Shown here: in pieces, positions 34,166 to 34,229 of the stretch | Layout: each line of letters begins with the position of its first letter | Numbering within the stretch: the first letter of the stretch is position 1 | Assembly: GCA_013214355.1 (NCBI GenBank) | Contig: JABSSL010000040.1 | Location: 47,180-81,408 of the forward strand | Direction: 5' to 3' | Origin: Saprospiraceae bacterium | GTDB taxonomy: Bacteria; Bacteroidota; Bacteroidia; Chitinophagales; Saprospiraceae | Length of the DNA: 34,229 nucleotides | Notes under the pieces: model-generated | What the model was told of the DNA's origin: nothing | The model's input: the letters and a program-made list of their open reading frames with translations, nothing else | The model's database searches: none | Made by a program: the position numbers and the translations under genes

Positions 34166-34229
34166 ATGCGATATATCAAGGAATTAACACAAGCTCAGCA
34201 ACAAGAATTAAAAGAGGGCTTTGAACAAG
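34166..34229 (+). CDS. IS630-like transposase, N-terminal fragment (cut by window end)
   Basis: Only 21 codons are visible. The opening MRYIKELTQAQQQELKEGF resembles the first helix of the helix-turn-helix domain of IS630-family transposases in Bacteroidota, which commonly begin M-R/K-Y-I-K-E-L. The catalytic DDE domain lies outside the window. Assignment rests on this short match and on the broken gene next to it. Confidence 0.5.
   Translation, partial: MRYIKELTQAQQQELKEGFEQ

Larger units (their letters stand above)
34116..34229 (+). mobile_element. Left end of an IS630-like insertion sequence (continues past window)
   Basis: The coding sequence of the amidohydrolase stops making family sense at about 34110-34120, near TA dinucleotides (34114-34115, 34118-34119). 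IS630 elements insert at TA and duplicate it. The following AT-rich 45 bases would hold the terminal inverted repeat, and a transposase-like frame begins at 34166. A short hairpin (34147-34164) sits just before the start codon. The exact left boundary cannot be fixed without the right end. Confidence 0.55.

Noticed and set aside
1-34229. A defence, phage or biosynthetic gene cluster
   Set aside because: Both strands were read for nucleases, methylases, reverse transcriptases, toxins, phage structural genes and large synthases; only the IS fragment at the right end is mobile, and the rest is ordinary envelope and housekeeping genes.

Overview
The window reads as chromosomal DNA of a gliding-type Bacteroidota bacterium, most likely a Saprospiria/Lewinella-like lineage. 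The evidence is a SprB-repeat adhesin with a type IX secretion (T9SS) C-terminal signal next to a PorP/SprF-family partner, a second PorP/SprF paralogue, many Sec-exported beta-barrels and lipoproteins, AT-rich leaders without clear Shine-Dalgarno sites, and several exact TAnnTTTG boxes (the Bacteroidota -7 element). The lineage below phylum level is inference. Most of the window is ordinary, densely packed chromosome; the only mobile DNA I see is at the extreme right end.

Layout. 1-5158: 3' part of a giant SprB-repeat adhesin and its SprF-like partner. 5357-6844: a lipoprotein sulfatase, converging on a methyltransferase (6848-7672). 7827-9791: a NitT/TauT-type ABC permease and ATPase with no substrate-binding protein. 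9862-10731: an outer-membrane barrel. 11221-12888: a secreted subtilisin-like protease, sharing a bidirectional terminator with a converging second PorP/SprF protein (12980-14035). 14411-15268: an SH3-NlpC/P60 protein whose catalytic Cys is missing. 15563-16905: two lipoproteins (DUF3298-like and META-like), followed by a strong hairpin terminator. 17562-19214: glucose-6-phosphate isomerase. 19426-22431: a probable operon of an outer-membrane protein, an ECF sigma factor and a protein with one inner-membrane helix, a long Pro/Thr linker and a C-terminal barrel; a lipoprotein (22549-23316) and rimM (23394-23924) follow. 23913-24539: uridine kinase, overlapping rimM tail to tail. 24630-27242: a soluble PAS histidine kinase and a His-containing small membrane protein. 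27507-29555: a prolyl oligopeptidase. 29842-34120: two amidohydrolases in tandem, the second cut off at its 3' end where an IS630-like element appears to begin (transposase start at 34166).

How the genes fit together. The adhesin/SprF pair belongs to the T9SS surface-export and gliding machinery. The sigma-factor operon looks like an envelope-to-transcription signalling unit in which an outer-membrane barrel could be tied by one polypeptide to a cytoplasmic sigma-binding segment. The other genes are peptidases, amidohydrolases, a sulfatase and lipoproteins typical of a polymer- and peptide-degrading marine or sediment bacterium, mixed with housekeeping genes (pgi, rimM, udk). I saw no rRNA, tRNA, CRISPR array, prophage or restriction/defence locus. 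The observations most worth testing are the trans-envelope sigma operon, the Cys-to-Gly NlpC/P60 protein, the exact 227-residue three-module super-repeat of the adhesin, the FixL-like PAS kinase with an unrecognised N-terminal domain, and the amidohydrolase broken by the insertion sequence.
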